NCBI GenBank assembly: GCA_933207985.1
Contig: OW240924.1
Location: 72,579,236 to 72,643,235 of the forward strand
DNA length: 64,000 nt
Direction: 5' to 3'
From: Pelobates cultripes
Taxonomy: Eukaryota > Chordata > Amphibia > Anura > Pelobatidae
The notes under the pieces are model-generated. The model ran no database searches, was not told the DNA's origin, and saw only the letters and a program-made list of their open reading frames with translations. Shown piece after piece: positions 11,969 through 29,379 of the stretch. Every line of letters starts with the position of its first letter. Position 1 is the first letter of the stretch. Both the position numbers and the translations under genes were made by a program.

Positions 11969-12651
11969 TCTTTACACAATTGTTCCACTCTTATCTCCCC
12001 CATCACCTGTGCCCTCTAATCCCCCCTTCAATCACTTGTTCTCGTCTTATGTCCCCTCTCCCTCAGTTGTTTGCATCTGGTCTTACGTCCTTCCCCTGTG
12101 TCTCTCTTCTAATTCGCCCCCTTGCCCAACAGTGTGGGGGCTTGAGCAGTAACTGCAGGTATCCGGAGTTACGGGAGGTCGTGAGGGGTTATGATGCTAT
12201 TATCTCCATGCTCTCTCCTGCAGTTCCTTTGACTGCCTGCAGGGGAGAGAGAGGATCTGCTGCCACATGTTCCGGATGAGAAGGGGAAAGAGCTTTTCCA
12301 CTTCTTACCCGAGGTCTCATGCTGTACCACCGATACAGGATTTTGAGCAGGGCTGCCCCACTCCTGTATACAGCCTCGGCGGCTTTATGGAATAAGCCGG
12401 CTATCACTGTACCTTGGCTCTTTTAAACTACTTATTTTTACTGTCCGTTAACGAAATCCCTCCACCTGCTATTGCATCATTCCATTATTTATGTTTTTGT
12501 TGTTTTTGTTTCATTTTCATAGAGAACCTTTTATGTTTGCATTGTTCGGTTACACCTAACGTATTTATGAATATTTATCATATCACGCAAGTGTTTTCCA
12601 AGTTTCACATGGTTTTATTAGAGCTTGTCGAAATTACAATGACCTAGGACA

Positions 12652-13430
12652 GGGGTCAGCCACCTATGGCACTCAAGGCTGCCAGAGCCAAACAGATATC
12701 TGCTAGTGCAACCTTAGCTTGGATTTCAGATGGTGACGGACAATCCTCAATTTATGTATTGCAGCACTTAGAAAAGCATTTGATTGGGCCATTCTCTCCG
12801 GCTCGGAGTGCATGCGCACGCTCTGAGCTGAGATTGGGAGACAGGGAGTGTGGGTGGACACAGGGATGGAGAGAGGGGATGGTGAAAAAAACAAAACCTT
12901 TAATATATTTCTGCAGAAGTAAATGCAGCCATGTTGACTTGGCATGGTCATTGGCTGCCTATGAATTAAATCTTCTGCTGATCAAATACTGGCTTTGTGG
13001 CATGCCTTGGTATAATTTTAATTTGCCAATCACAAGGCATGTTCTGCAGTGCCGTAAATTTGTAAATCTACAAATATATAATGAGACAAATCTGTTGTTC
13101 ACATATACACTGTATCTTGTGTGGTTTTCAAAATTTCTGTGATTAAGTGTTGCATAACTTGCAAGATTTGGAGTACATATTGGCATGGAAACTGTAATTC
13201 ACACTACTACTAGTTGCTATGGTAATGAAACGAGCATTGAAATCTATTGTTTGCCATTTCATCTCTAAAATTAGTCTCTGGGTTCAGGAGCATCATTTAT
13301 TGATCCTAAAATGCTAAAAACAAATGGCTAATCTGTAACTCCTAACTTTTTATAGAACGGCAACAGCCTTAAGGCTGGCAATGCATCATGGGAGCTATAG
13401 TCTTACAGCAGCTAACTGATAAATCTATTG
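12652..13430. mobile_element. possible hAT-like element remnant
   Basis: Left end caggggtcagccacctatgg; right end attggccatccctg is an imperfect inverted match. No transposase ORF and no clear duplication flank it. Confidence 0.35.
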
Positions 13431-13753
13431 GCCATCCCTGAGTTCCAGTTCATACAATCCACTTAATTCGATGGCGGGACAACCCCACTTTTTAATGGGC
13501 AAGGATTTTATCCCTGGGTTGTGCCTTATAAAATAATTAACCTCATTTAGTGACTATGCTGCTATTCCAAGTAGTCTATTTTCCTATATATAAAAAAAAA
13601 AAAAAAATAGTTGCGAATCTGGTATTCACAAAATCAGGATACATTGAGATTGAGGCTGACAAATGCATGGTGTCACTGCTCAGGCTGAGAGAAAAGGTTA
13701 AAAACAAAATAAAAAAAACAAACAATTGTGCCACTTGCCTTTAACCTCTAATA

Positions 13754-13883
13754 CAGGCTTCCCCAAACTCCGGCCCTCCAGATATTGCTGAACTACAACT
13801 CCCATGATTCAATGAATGAAATAGGCTGATAATCATGGGAGTTGTAGTTCAGCATCTGGAGGGCCGAAGTTTGGGGAAGCCTG
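13754..13883. mobile_element. hAT-type palindromic MITE with 8-bp TSD
   Basis: A 130-bp element starting CAGGCTTCCCCAAACTCCGG and ending with its inverted copy (tttggggaagcctg). Arms of about 55 bp cover nearly the whole element. Flanked by CTCTAATA at 13746-13753 and 13884-13891, the 8-bp duplication typical of hAT transposition. Non-coding. Confidence 0.85.
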
Positions 13884-14429
13884 CTCTAATAGATCAATCC
13901 TATAGGGGTTGATGGGTTTGAAGGTTAGTTTAATCTGCGCACAGGCAATTTTGAGGGCTGCTGTAACATTTAATGTGGGTTGTCTGGGAAGAAAATAAGG
14001 TCCTAGACTTATAATTTGATTAAATATTTGCCTGTCACTTATATATCGATATCCACAGATTCTCATGCCTGTTAGGCTAACCTCGGGTTTACCAGCACAT
14101 ACGATGCAAAAACTAATCAAAATCTCAAGTAGCTCACGAAATAAAGAACGTCATTAAAAGACTAGAACAGTCAAACCGTACATGTAAATTATCACTGTTC
14201 TGAAAGAAGAGAGGTTTATTTTTAAAGGTGCTTATATTTCTGCTAATTTAGTATTGGAGTATAAATAAAGTCTGTCTGTTTTACTGCAGCGACTGATCAA
14301 ACTCTTCGATTAAAATTTTAAATCACAACTTATTTGCTGTGCAGAAAATAGTTTGTTCATATCGAACTTGTTTTGTTGTAGTTATGGACTTGTCAGTTAG
14401 TTATTCCACTCAAAATCAGTCTTCTATTA

Positions 14430-14750
14430 AAACACTGTTTTTTGGAGTACCCCTCGCATGCGTATTCCCAAGCAAAAATTACCTGTAACTCCTCACCAAG
14501 GCAAATTTCTCCCTGCAGTCTAATCCTCCTTTTGTGACGTCACTCCCCCCTCAATGGAGGTGTAGGGAAATCCCAAGATGACGTTTATGCATAGAATTAA
14601 CATTAACCTGCCAGAATCCTCGTTCCGGGCTGGTTCATGTCGCTGTTGGAGGAAGAGTTACTTTTCTCTGTGAAATCACGGCACATGCAGACTCAAAGCA
14701 CCATGTTACTGAAGTGGTCATGGTGCTTGAATAACCCGTTAGTTCAATGT
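14430..14750. mobile_element. T2-like MITE, degenerate
   Basis: The right part has the gaagtggtcatggtgcttga hairpin typical of this window's second TTAA subfamily. Boundaries uncertain. Confidence 0.45.
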
Positions 14751-15299
14751 TTAGGATTATGCCCCGACAAAGGGAGACAAAGCACATTTTAGAAGTTCTA
14801 CAACTCCCTTAACAATTTGCTATTTTCTGGTTTCGTGAATAAGCCCACTGGGTTATCTAAAGCAGACATTCAGCGTTCTTTGTACGTTTGCTAATCAGTG
14901 CAACTTTTAATCAGAATTTAAAATAAATAAAACTCTGGCATTTACGTTTTCTGTAACCCTGAATAACCAGAATGTGCTAGAATTATTCATCCCGGAAACG
15001 ATAAACATTACTTGGCAGATTCCCTTTAACATTCTTTTTAAAGGTTAGTTGAATTTTGGGGGGAAAAAAGCAGAAAAGGGCAATTTTATTCCCCATTACT
15101 CTTTTAGACACTATCCCTTGTCACAATCTTGGTCATTATGCTGTTGGGTCAGCCTTCGATGTTGGAAGCCACTTTCAAACCTTATATGTTTGTGTTTTGA
15201 AAGAGAAACAGTTATCACATGCTTGGACTTGTGCAATTATTGCTTAAAATGTGTTTATCATTGTTTCATCTATGTAAACACACTCAAACCTGATCTAGG

Positions 15300-15619
15300 T
15301 TAAAGGAACACTACACAAACGTGTTCGGAACAAGAAGCACATGCACAGAACTTGTCCAATTCCCTATGAGCAACATTTGATGGTGTCCGATGTCCTAAAG
15401 GAAGTCAAATGTCACATGACAGAGTCAAGCTAAGTCAAAATAGTGGGAGCTCCTCTAGTGGCTGTCGGGAAGGAAACAACTAGAGGTGTGTTTAACGCTG
15501 TAATGTAAACATAGTCTTATCAATAAAACGGCAATGATTTTCATTGCAGGGCTAAAGTGAGCGGCAAGACACCACGCCGATGGGATAAAGTGGGCTGGGT
15601 GCGTTAAGTGTCCCTTTAA
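15300..15619. mobile_element. T2-like MITE
   Basis: TTAAAGGAACACTACACAAA at the left and gttaagtgtccctttaa at the right; both termini end in TTAA. 320 bp, non-coding. Confidence 0.7.
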
Positions 15620-15929
15620 ATATGAAACTTCTGTTGAGTTCCATATTCGGCCACTAAATTTCAATAAAAGGGGCATCTAAAGGTAAATTCCACACCTCCA
15701 GCTGGGGCTCCAGTTCCCAGGAACCGCTGGCAGCCAAAACCACAGATAAAGGCTAGCAAATGTTCTTTGGACTTCAGGGGCCTGCAATATTTTGCACCCC
15801 AGCCCGTATTTACAAAACAAATCCGGACGACCTCAACATTTTTGCAAAGCAGTCTCCGAATTACAGGGAATGTAGACAGGATGCAAGTGAAGCACTTAAA
15901 TCTGGGCCAAATTAAGTTAATCTGCAACT

Positions 15930-16568
15930 GAATGCTCAGATACAGTGATAATTAGACCGAATTGGCTGCCTGCTATCAGAGTGAATTGAAATTCTGTGTT
16001 TGCTAATTATGCAAATCCTTTTTTTTTTTTTATTCCCATTTATAAATTTTTTATTTTATTTTTTTTTTATTATTCCTGGATGATATTGAATGAGATGTGC
16101 CCTTTCAGTATATATAATAGGATTTAACCTGGCCTTTAATAAAAGTGAGAATTCGGTGAGAAAAACTCAGTTTTTATCATTTGGATTCTAGCAGACAACA
16201 CATTTGGTATTTCAGAATTTGTCCTGTATCTGGCTAATGTAAGAGCTTTCTATCAGCAAACATCAGAATCTAAACCTTGTAACAAGCATGCCATTTGTAA
16301 AAGATAATAAGAAAAAAATCACAATTTATTAATCCCCTCCCCCCCTCCCCGACTCCTTTTTGATGGTTATGACCTCCATAAATAACCACCTTATTTTTTT
16401 TTCACTGAATGTTGTAAATTACCTGAAAATTTCCCCTCATATTTTCCTTTAAAAATTTGGAAGTTTGAAAGTAACACAAAAATATAAATTTATTTGTTAT
16501 TGCAAAGTGTCTGGTCTTTTGCTTATATTTTTGCCGTGTATCTGTCAAAGCCAATTGACAAGCAAGAG

Positions 16569-16602
<34 letters not shown>

Positions 16603-17445
16603 TTATATTCTCGGTGAAACGTTGTATAAAATATAGGATTGGCTGAGAGTATATTTTTTTTAATTTTATTGATTTGGTTCCAACATTGCAAAGGAGATTA
16701 ATTAAAAGGGTTAATGGAAGCTCAAACTAAATTTAGATCAGCCCACTTTTTAAAAAATAATTTTACTACTCTTATACAAATAAGTGGAAGCAAGGCGTGG
16801 AGTTGCATTCATGAATTAATTAGCATTTGAACAGCTATGTGTACAATCTGATCAGCAGTAATTGTTGACTAAATTGGCAGATATATTTATATTCTCCGCC
16901 AGCGTCCATTAAACACATCGAATATGGTGTAATTATCTGTTTTTGTTAAAAAAAAATAAAAAAAAAATTTGCATAACTTTTATGAAAATATTGGCCTCGT
17001 GTGACTATATGATTATACTCTCGTGTGTGTGTGTGTGTATGTATGTATATATATAATATATAATTTATTAAATTTTTTGTAATTTATTTATCCAGTGAGT
17101 GGTCCTCTCAATAATGACTTCCCTTTCTGTGGAGTAAATTTCCTGTGATAATCAGCAATTCATAAGAGGAATGTTTTTTTTGTTTTTATGGTTTTTTTTT
17201 TTTATATACAAATCTGTGGTTACAATCGCTACAGCGCCCAATGTTATACCATCACTGATGTAATTTCATTGAACAACAAACAACCCCCCACTCCACATTA
17301 TTGAAGAATAAAGCACTGACAGGGACATCTGGCAATTAACTACTTAAAGACTGTTCCTGGGAATAATTATAGGTGAGCCAAGAATTCTTCCTTCTCTGCC
17401 ATTTAGAAATGAGCATGTAGGGTTAGTAATTGCAGTAATTACACA
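15930..17445. promoter_or_regulatory. candidate intronic regulatory block (TAATTA-rich)
   Basis: Largely repeat-free sequence with six TAATTA homeodomain-type cores (15949, 16004, 16817, 16930, 17364, 17436) and a perfect ATGCAAAT octamer at 16009-16016 overlapping one of them. AT-rich sequence yields such hits by chance, so this is only a candidate, with no direct evidence of function. Confidence 0.25.
16570..16600. repeat. (TG)n microsatellite
   Basis: Uninterrupted TG run of about 15 units. Confidence 0.9.
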
Positions 17446-17509
17446 TTAGAATAGAATGGATGTGTTTTGTGTGTGTGCTTTTTCCATGTCAAAGGGGACG
17501 TCAGTCACT

Positions 17510-17660
17510 CTATAATAGGCACAGGCAACGTTCGACACTCCAGATGTTGTTGTGAACTAAATCTCACCTGAAGCTTTGCCACTACTATGGCTGCAAGTGT
17601 ATTATGGGAGATGTAGTCCACAACACCTGGAGAGCCAAAGGTTGCCTACCCTTGCTCTAT
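17510..17660. mobile_element. hAT-like palindromic MITE, degenerate
   Basis: Left caggcaacgttcgacactcc and right gagccaaaggttgcctaccc are imperfect inverted copies, with an actaaatctcacc / gggagatgtagtcc inner match. Same general type as the 13754 element but older, with no clean duplication. Confidence 0.5.
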
Positions 17661-20128
17661 ACTACGAATGGGTTTTCTTTAATTATTCAAATTTGCAAGG
17701 AATTACTCAGCCAATCATGGATCTCCTTTATTTCACAGGCAACAATGTGCATAACTTTTTTTAAACTACTACTTAATAGGAGTTTTTTTTGCAATTATAT
17801 AGTCTAAAACACACTGCAAACAGTTGCAGCTCTGTTACCATTATAGTTGCACATTATACATAAAGTAAGCAATTTGCATATTTGACTGTTGTGAAAGCTA
17901 GCTCAAGAAAGACATTGAGAGTCCACACAAGTCATCTAGTAGTTCTGTGATCTAGGGGATAAGTGTCTAGTATCTTTATTACAAAAAGAATCCCAGGAAA
18001 CATCACTGGAGAGTTAAGACTTGGACTTGTCACTTTCTGAGCTGCTGTGACTGGGTATCTTTCAATGATCTGTAGGTAATGCTGAATATATCAACGTTGT
18101 TGTATTTTGTCATTTAAGGTACCAGTTACCAAAGTCCCTGGTAATTTCCTGATAAGAACTGCTCACTTAAGTGAATTATTCCATTAACTTGAAAGCACAT
18201 CTACTAACCCAGTCAGTGCATGTATAAAAATTAAATTGCATAAAAACGTGAACCTAATTTGACAGGTTTTTGCAGTCTCTAATAAACAAAGGGAGGGCCG
18301 GGATTGGCTCAACAATTTTGTTTGGTTAGGATATTCACATTGGATTACAACCCACAAATTAGGGCTCCATTTAATACTGACTTTTCATGACCGGTTCCCT
18401 TTTAAGTTCGAACATCTCAGTTAATAAAGCGCTTGTCATAGTGATAAATGATATACATAACTGCATAAGCGATGCATGCTGGCAGTGCCCTATTACAGGA
18501 TCAATCAGTGTTACGCTGATGGTACACTCACCCTTCTGCGCCAAACACTCAAGTGTGGTTACCATGTTTATAATATATCACAGATTATTGTATTGGGAAA
18601 AATAAATATCAATATATATTTTAAAAAATATATTTTTTTATTCACTATTATTTGGGGGTGGGCACAGTTCCATCATCACTCTTTTGGATTAAGATGGAGA
18701 TCTGTTCTCTTTTAAAGTGGTCAGCTTTTGAACAGCCATCTTCTCTCTCGTTTAATAAATCGGACAACATCACGGAGCCATGTACAGATAATCACCGTAA
18801 CAAAGTTGATCCCCTTTATAGTGCCTTACACTGCAAGGGGCGTGCAGTGTGTGTAGTGTGAGAGAGACTTTGAAGTTTAGAATTGGGGATGAGTGTTGCA
18901 GGGTCTGAGAGGGGAGCATCACTAAAGCTCGACTTTTTGTCAACCTGCAGTTATACATAAGTACACTCCAGGTGTCATTGATCCTGTTGACCTTCGCATT
19001 ATCAAGATGGTCAACTGAGGTCTGCTAAAGCCCATTGGTGCACAGGTGTGATTTCCAGATGTCTGTTTTAAAAAGTTTTTTTTTTTTAAAAGCTGGTGCT
19101 GAGGAAGACCTTGCAAGACAAGAACTAATAAAAAAACCAAAAAACACAAGTTACATTGGACCCAGGGCCAAACAAAGGTTGGTTGGTGGGATCAGAGTTT
19201 CCGGAGTAAGGGAACCCTCCGCTGGGATCTCAGGTATCAAAAAAGTGACAAAGCTGCTTTAAAAGCCAGAGGAGCCAATTCATGCATGAGATTCGCCTTT
19301 CTTTTAGAGCAGATATGCCGTTTTCACAGCAAATAACTCCAAACCATTTAAGGGATCTATATCTGTCATCTAGAATATCCTGTTTTTCGTAATCTAAGTG
19401 TTGTAGTCTTTGAAGATGTCAGCACAGCTTTGAAAGATTATATAAAGAAGATGCTTTATTTGAGTGACACAGGTCTCTGGTAAAATATAACTTCAAATTC
19501 AAATGGGAATGGGCTGGTCAGTACCAAAAAAGTTTAATGTTTCCATGTAGTTTAGCTGGTCACGTAGGCAGTGGTGGAACTCATGTAGACAGGGCCCTGG
19601 TGAAAGGTTGGCCAAAAGGTAGACACAATTCCCACAATGCTCATTCTTGCAGGGTTGCATTTGTAACCAGGTTGTGTGTGTGTGTGTGTTTAACTTATGC
19701 TGTGTTGGTGTTTGAAGGCAGGAGTGTATTTGCATGTAGTGTTTGCATTTAAATGCAAGGGCATTTGTGTGCAATGCCGGCAATTGAACACAGTTGCGTG
19801 TGCAGGAGGGAGCTTCTTCTGAGGTCTGGTGCAACCTTGAGGGCTTCCACAATCGGCCGCACAATCAAAACAGCAGAACTACCGGTCCCCTCTACTCCCT
19901 CCAAAGAGCAGCTGAGGGCCCCCAAACAGTCTTGGGCAACGGTGCACCACTGGTAGTTCTGCCGCTGCATGTAGGACAAGAAAGACTTTTCAAACATACT
20001 ATCATTTTATCGTGTTAAAAACCTGATTTTTATTTAAATTTTTATATTGTAGTCCATACAATCTACAGTCTAATGAAAAATAACTAGACACAATAATCGA
20101 TCTCCAGACATTACTCCTATTTTATGAT

Positions 20129-20185
20129 TTTTAGTTGAAATACCATAACCACTACATTGTGCTCTAGTGGTTATGGTGTGAGGAG
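20129..20185. repeat. MITE-type hairpin
   Basis: An ataccataaccactacattg arm pairs with ctagtggttatggtgt, as in the right ends of T2-like elements elsewhere in the window. Confidence 0.45.
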
Positions 20186-21351
20186 CACTCTGGTGCCGCC
20201 TCAAAGTAAGTAATCAAAAGTTATTTGACTTTTTACCTGGGCACTGCGGGCGTTGCTCCCCGCCTCCTCTCAGCGTCCAGGAGAGCTGCAAGTTCCTTCT
20301 TAGGAGCTTCCATTATCTCTCTGAAAAAGTATATTCTGCATAAACTTCTGTTTTTCATATGTAAAGTAAATGCTATCTATGAAAATGAGATAAAAACCAT
20401 GGTAGACACAAAGTAGCAAAGGACCTTAACCTTTAATTTCTCAGCCAGCGTTTGGCTTGTCTGATGTTTGTGTTGGCTGTGGTTGAGCTAGCCATTGGCT
20501 ACCCATGTCTATATGCATTGTGTCCCATATGAGCAGTACACACACAGATCTGGCTCTCTGTTTATGACTCTCAATACACTGTAGCACTGAATTATACAGG
20601 TAGATTTTTGTCCATTCTGACAGGAAACAAAACCATCTAGGTTCAAAAGCTTCTCTGTGTTTTAAGTCTAGGAAGTGTGGCGTGGTGTGACTGTTGTAAA
20701 CTGCTGACTTTTATAGATGGAAAATAATTTGCAGTACATTCTGTTTTCAGCTTGGGACTTCCTTAGTGCTGTGGCTTTTAAAGTGCAATTAAATAAACTC
20801 CTTTCTAGTAACTGTATTGTACAATTTCTACAAACTATCATTGAGAAACGTAATCACTGGGAACCTTGTAAAACATTTCTAGAAAATGGCTGGTCTTACT
20901 TGCCCCTGTAATAATGATTTTTATTTTAGCATTTATTTAGGTTTTAGGCAGTGCATTATAGAAGAGAAATATTGCAAGAGTTAGTTCAAAAAGTACAAAG
21001 AGCAAAAAGGATCTGAAGGGATAGATAGCATTGCAACATGTTTCCCAAAAAATAAATAATAAATAATAAAAAAATAAAAAAAACAGATGCAAAAACATAA
21101 TGCAATACAATTAGAAGCTAGCTAGTTTTTCACATTTCTATAAGTTAAGAGGTAACTCTGTTAGTTCCTAGGATGGAGCAAGTATCTTGTTCCTATTCAT
21201 GGAGATTATCCACCTATATTTATATGATACATGAGCAAAACTTATTTTTGCAGGTACCCTTGTTCATTTGTTAAACCAATTATGGCAAATTTGTATCCCT
21301 TTGTCATCCAGTGGGTGAAAATGTTAACCCAATTACAAAGTGACAAACAGC

Positions 21352-21431
21352 TTAACCCCTTAAGGGCACAACTTCTGGAATAACATGGAATCATTACGGA
21401 ATATTTCCGTCATGTGTCCGTAAGGGGTTAA
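21352..21431. mobile_element. 80-bp TTAA palindromic MITE, copy 2
   Basis: TTAACCCCTTAAGGGCACAA ... gtaaggggttaa. Opposite orientation to the 9408 copy (aacttctggaa ... gaatatttccgtcatg). Confidence 0.75.
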
Positions 21432-24344
21432 ACATTTTTGTATACTGTAGAATAAAAAAAAATCATGTTGAGGCCAGTGGATGAAACCATTAACTGTGTT
21501 AAGGAAAAAAGTTCATGCAATATATAAAATGGTCTATTCCAGTCTCTATCTAGATATTGATGAAATCACCACTACTCACTCATTATCTAGTACAAATCTA
21601 TGATGGTCGCAATTTGGTACAAGTAAAGGAAATATTCGTCAAACCAAACAAATATTTGAATCGTTGTACCAAGAAATCAGGCTGTTTCCTGCTAAATTCT
21701 CATGTAAGCCAGGTTTGCAGATATGTAATTTGGTTTAATACCCCCGTGTAAAGGAATGGTGAAATCCACAGTATCTCTAGGGCAGTTGCATGGACCCATG
21801 ACAAAGTGATATGAAAATAATTTATCCTGGAATTTCATACATAGGATATTTATTGCTCCATCAATTAAAGTCTACAGCTTTGTTCCCAGTGCACCGTCAA
21901 GGCTTTCAAATGCAGTTAGAGAGGTAGCCTGTGGGATCCTAATCCTTCTCTTCCTTGGTGCAAGTCTCCTGTGTACCCGAATGTTTGGAGAGTAAGTGGC
22001 ACCATCTGTGTATGCACCACGTCTCAAGTTACAGATCTGAGATCTGAGCAATGAATTTGATGTTTAGATGCAGAGTGTTTTTAATGTACCCACGGGATTG
22101 ATTTTCATAAGATCCACGCAGGGATTTATGGAGGCATTGTTGGGTACTCGGGGTTACAGTCCTAAACGCCATGAAGGCAGGTATCTCCTACCCTATCATT
22201 TTCTGAGTAACCGTTCAAAACATGTTGAAAGCAACTCTTGACCAAATAACAAACCCTAAAACTCCAAAATTATCCAAACCCCGAATTTTGTCCTTACCTT
22301 GGTGGCAGTTTTTTAGAATGGAGTCTACATTTTTTATGGCCCATGACATTGTGCGTGTTTAGACAAACTGTGTATATATTCTCTAATCTGCATTCACAGT
22401 GTATCTGATTCTAGAATAAAAGACTACGTTAAAAATCCCAGCCACCAATTTGCACTCTATTCCAGACCCTCACGCAGATGTACAAAGTAAGAACGCTAAA
22501 CATCCGGTCCTTAAAATACCACAGATTCCACCCCCCACGGCTTAAATTTGAAAAAGAAAATAGGGTTTACAGTGGGGTGGTGGGACAGTGGAATGTGTGC
22601 AAACATCTTGATGTCTCTTTTAGAAAACAAGCCATATGGTTACTGAGACTGTTCTAATGAATGTCTGTCTTGATACAAATGGATTGTCAACACACGATCC
22701 CATGAAACACTCCGGCACTCGTAGAGCAGTCGGCACACTTACCGTTCCATATCTTTGTCTGAGACTCCTCACTATTGAGTGGCGTGAGTTGTAAGCAAGC
22801 AGATGCATTGCAAATACCTGTTTTTATTAAATTACAATCCAGATGAGCGAAGGCTAGGAAAACGCATCAATGTAATGAGAAGGTTAATGCTTTCATTGAC
22901 ATCTGGCAACTCTACGCTAGAATGACAGAGAACATAAGCCGAACGACGATAATGGGGAACGTTTTGAACATGATGCTACAATGACTTTGAATAGACAAAA
23001 AATGGCAATGATGGACTATTACATTAGCTGATGATAATGGTTTTAATAAAAAAAAAAAAAAAAAAGCTATTCAGGGAGCCTGTTGCTTTATATCATGACT
23101 GAATAATATTATACAGTATTAATCAAGTGTAACAGTAGCATGCTTGATGTTAATTGAAAACACACACATATTAAATCTTGTCATATGGATTCAAATATGC
23201 TTCTGCCTTTGTACGAAAAAATCTGGTGCTCTGTGGAGGAACACTGCACCGTAGTTTTTGAGACAATTTTTTTTATACATTTTAGTTGTTTATTTCTATT
23301 CTTTTTTTATTTTATATAAAGAGGTTCTATTAAAGGTAAGTGTTATTGGATGTAGTTGCCATTTTGGACTATAAGTAGGTTGAGCTTTGGTTGGTTAAAA
23401 ATAAACAGCGAATCGAAACGCCACCATGTGTCTTCCTACCATATGTCATGGTCTGCTCGCTATACGAATGCCGCTAGCAACAGTAAACTTAATAGAAAAG
23501 ACCTATAACTCTTATTAAATTGCCTCATTGTGCGGTTTGATAAAAGCCATTTATGTTAAGGTGTTTAAAGCATTTCTCTCATTGTACACGGGTAGGCGTT
23601 CATTTGTGGGAAACAAACATTTATTTTTTTTCCCCTTTAGGCAAGTGTTTAATCGATATTGCACAAAGGTTAGGTTTAAATATATGCAATGATTGCTTTC
23701 AGGCCTGAAAGGTATATTTAATGTAAAATGTTAGAACCACTACAAAGTTTATTCATTCATGTGAATAACCTGCAAGAAAAAAAAACCATTAATTTTTTTT
23801 TTTTTTTTTATTTATTTATTTTTTTTAAACCCTCAAGATTCGTACATTCTTTTGAACAACAAAAAAAGTATAAATTATTTTCCATAAATATCAAGCAGAT
23901 CACAATGTTTGGAGATATGCTTCAGCAGAAATGGCCAAACATGACTTAGAGATTTAGGGGTCTGGCCCTTTGCAAGGACCCTGGAGTGCTAATCACTACT
24001 TCCGTGTGCTGGACCATTTCGTTACAATGAATAGCATTTGTGAATAGCATTTGTGAATTCTATGTGTGAATAGCAGCACCAAGTTAACACTCCATCGCCG
24101 TAAAGGTTTTTAGTGTTTTACTGTTCAGCATATGCGTGTCCTTATAGAGTGTGGATTCCTTGTTGTTGTTATTATTTTATTTATTTAACGCTAGCAAATT
24201 CCGTAGTGCTGTACAATTGTTCAGCAAGGGATGACCTCTTCTGGCTACTGCTGTTGGCTAGTGCTTTCATAGTGAGGATGGTGGTCCAAATAAACTTGAG
24301 TGCTCTAACTTGTGTATGCCAATGGAAAACGTGTGCATTATTAA

Positions 24345-27904
<3,560 letters not shown>

Positions 27905-28837
27905 TAATCGAACAGAAAATGCTTGTGTAATTTACATTTTGTTTAATATTAAATGTATTTATTTTCACTTTTAAATTGTACAATCAATGGTGTAACTTTG
28001 ACAATGATGTGGGTGCTAATTAATATTTGTAATTTTAAAGAACATTTACAAAGGTTTTCGACATTTAAATGTATATGTTAATACTTTTTTACGATATTGA
28101 TCGTAGTCTTCATACAAATATGTATCGTATGTTTAGCTTTAAAGTGAGCAAATATAGCCGTAATTCCAGCTAAAGCCCTACATCTTGCCAAGTTATAATC
28201 CCGAACACAAGGTGCTAACGCTGCGGCTACAAGCAGCAGGTCTCACGACTGTAATCAGCTGCTCCTACCTCGAGATAGATCTGAGGCCTGCGGAGTCCTG
28301 CTCGGAAGGCACAAGGGAGGCTGTGGCGTGCCTGCCCGGGGGCATCTCAAGCAAAAGCTCCCCCTCTCCCCCTGCCGGTGAGGGACATCCCGGGAAACAT
28401 CACCACATGCAGCCCTGCATCCAGCTCTCCACTGCCCCCTCAGAACGACTCGATCACCTGTTTGTTGCCTTCTGGGACACGCTATCCCGCCGCAGAGGCA
28501 CCATCGAGCAGACCCAACAGAACACCATCCCGAGTGTTACCACACAGGGACCTTCAGACCCTGGACGGAACATCGGTGCTGCACGAACGGTGGAGGGAGA
28601 AGGCGAAGGAACAGACGATGGCCTCAGGGCCGCAGAACAGCGGAAAGCCACCTTACATCAGAGCAGAGTGCTGCACGGGGTAGACCCTCTCCCCCCAAAA
28701 AACCCTCTCCCCCCGGGAGTTCACTACACCGCATCTAAAGAGACACCCTACCCGAGTTCAAGCAGCATGCTGTCATGAAACTCGAGCACAAGCCCTGGAC
28801 GCATACAGCAACGAAACCTGCAAACTCAGAACACCAG

Positions 28838-29116
28838 ACTGTGTTGGTAATGGGGGTTCGGGGGGCACTGCCAATAAGGAACTGAACACTCATTCGTGCC
28901 TGGAGAGTATTCAGCACTCGATGGGCATCAGCTAAACCCCTATGGGCAACTCACAAGCTTAACAGCCAAACCTCCCCTGGAGACAATTGCCTGGCTCCTG
29001 GACTACCTCCACATTGCCTATTGCTTGTTCCTGACAACGGCTGGCTGCAAACTCACCAGAGCACACATGAGTACTACCTAGCGGTTACCCAAAGCTTACA
29101 GTTTCACATCTTGAAA
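28838..29116 (+). repeat. 279-bp segment, copy 1 of a dispersed duplication
   Basis: From actgtgttggtaatgg to cacatcttgaaa. A copy at 30455-30734 differs, by my hand alignment, at about 7 bases and one 1-bp indel. Confidence 0.9.
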
Positions 29117-29320
29117 CACACTCATATTTTAATGTAACCTACCTTGTTACATCCCAGTCAACGTGCATAAAATATACCTTTCTACCTCTCTTGATCAAGC
29201 AACCACTGACTGGAACAATTTAAACATGTTTAATATAAAATACCTGTGCAGTTTTCCTCATGTGCCACAATGCTTTACAATTTGAATTGCCTATGTTTTA
29301 CTATGTTTTAAAAATCTTTT

Positions 29321-29379
29321 ATTTTGTTGTGCATAAGATTGGCATACACATGTATACCAATCTTATGCACAACAAAAAT
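29321..29379. repeat. 28-bp-arm foldback hairpin at a retroelement tail
   Basis: Left arm 29321-29348 (attttgttgtgcataagatt...) pairs with 29351-29379 across a 2-nt loop, with one mismatch and one bulge. The right arm is the normal family tail. Confidence 0.9.

Noticed and set aside
12666..13142. 158-codon frame as a gene
   Set aside because: It overlaps a hAT-like repeat remnant and has no recognisable motif; intronic chance frame.
28185..28778. 197-codon frame as a host gene
   Set aside because: It lies within a retroelement-like insertion with an L1-type tail, has no recognisable domain and no splice context.
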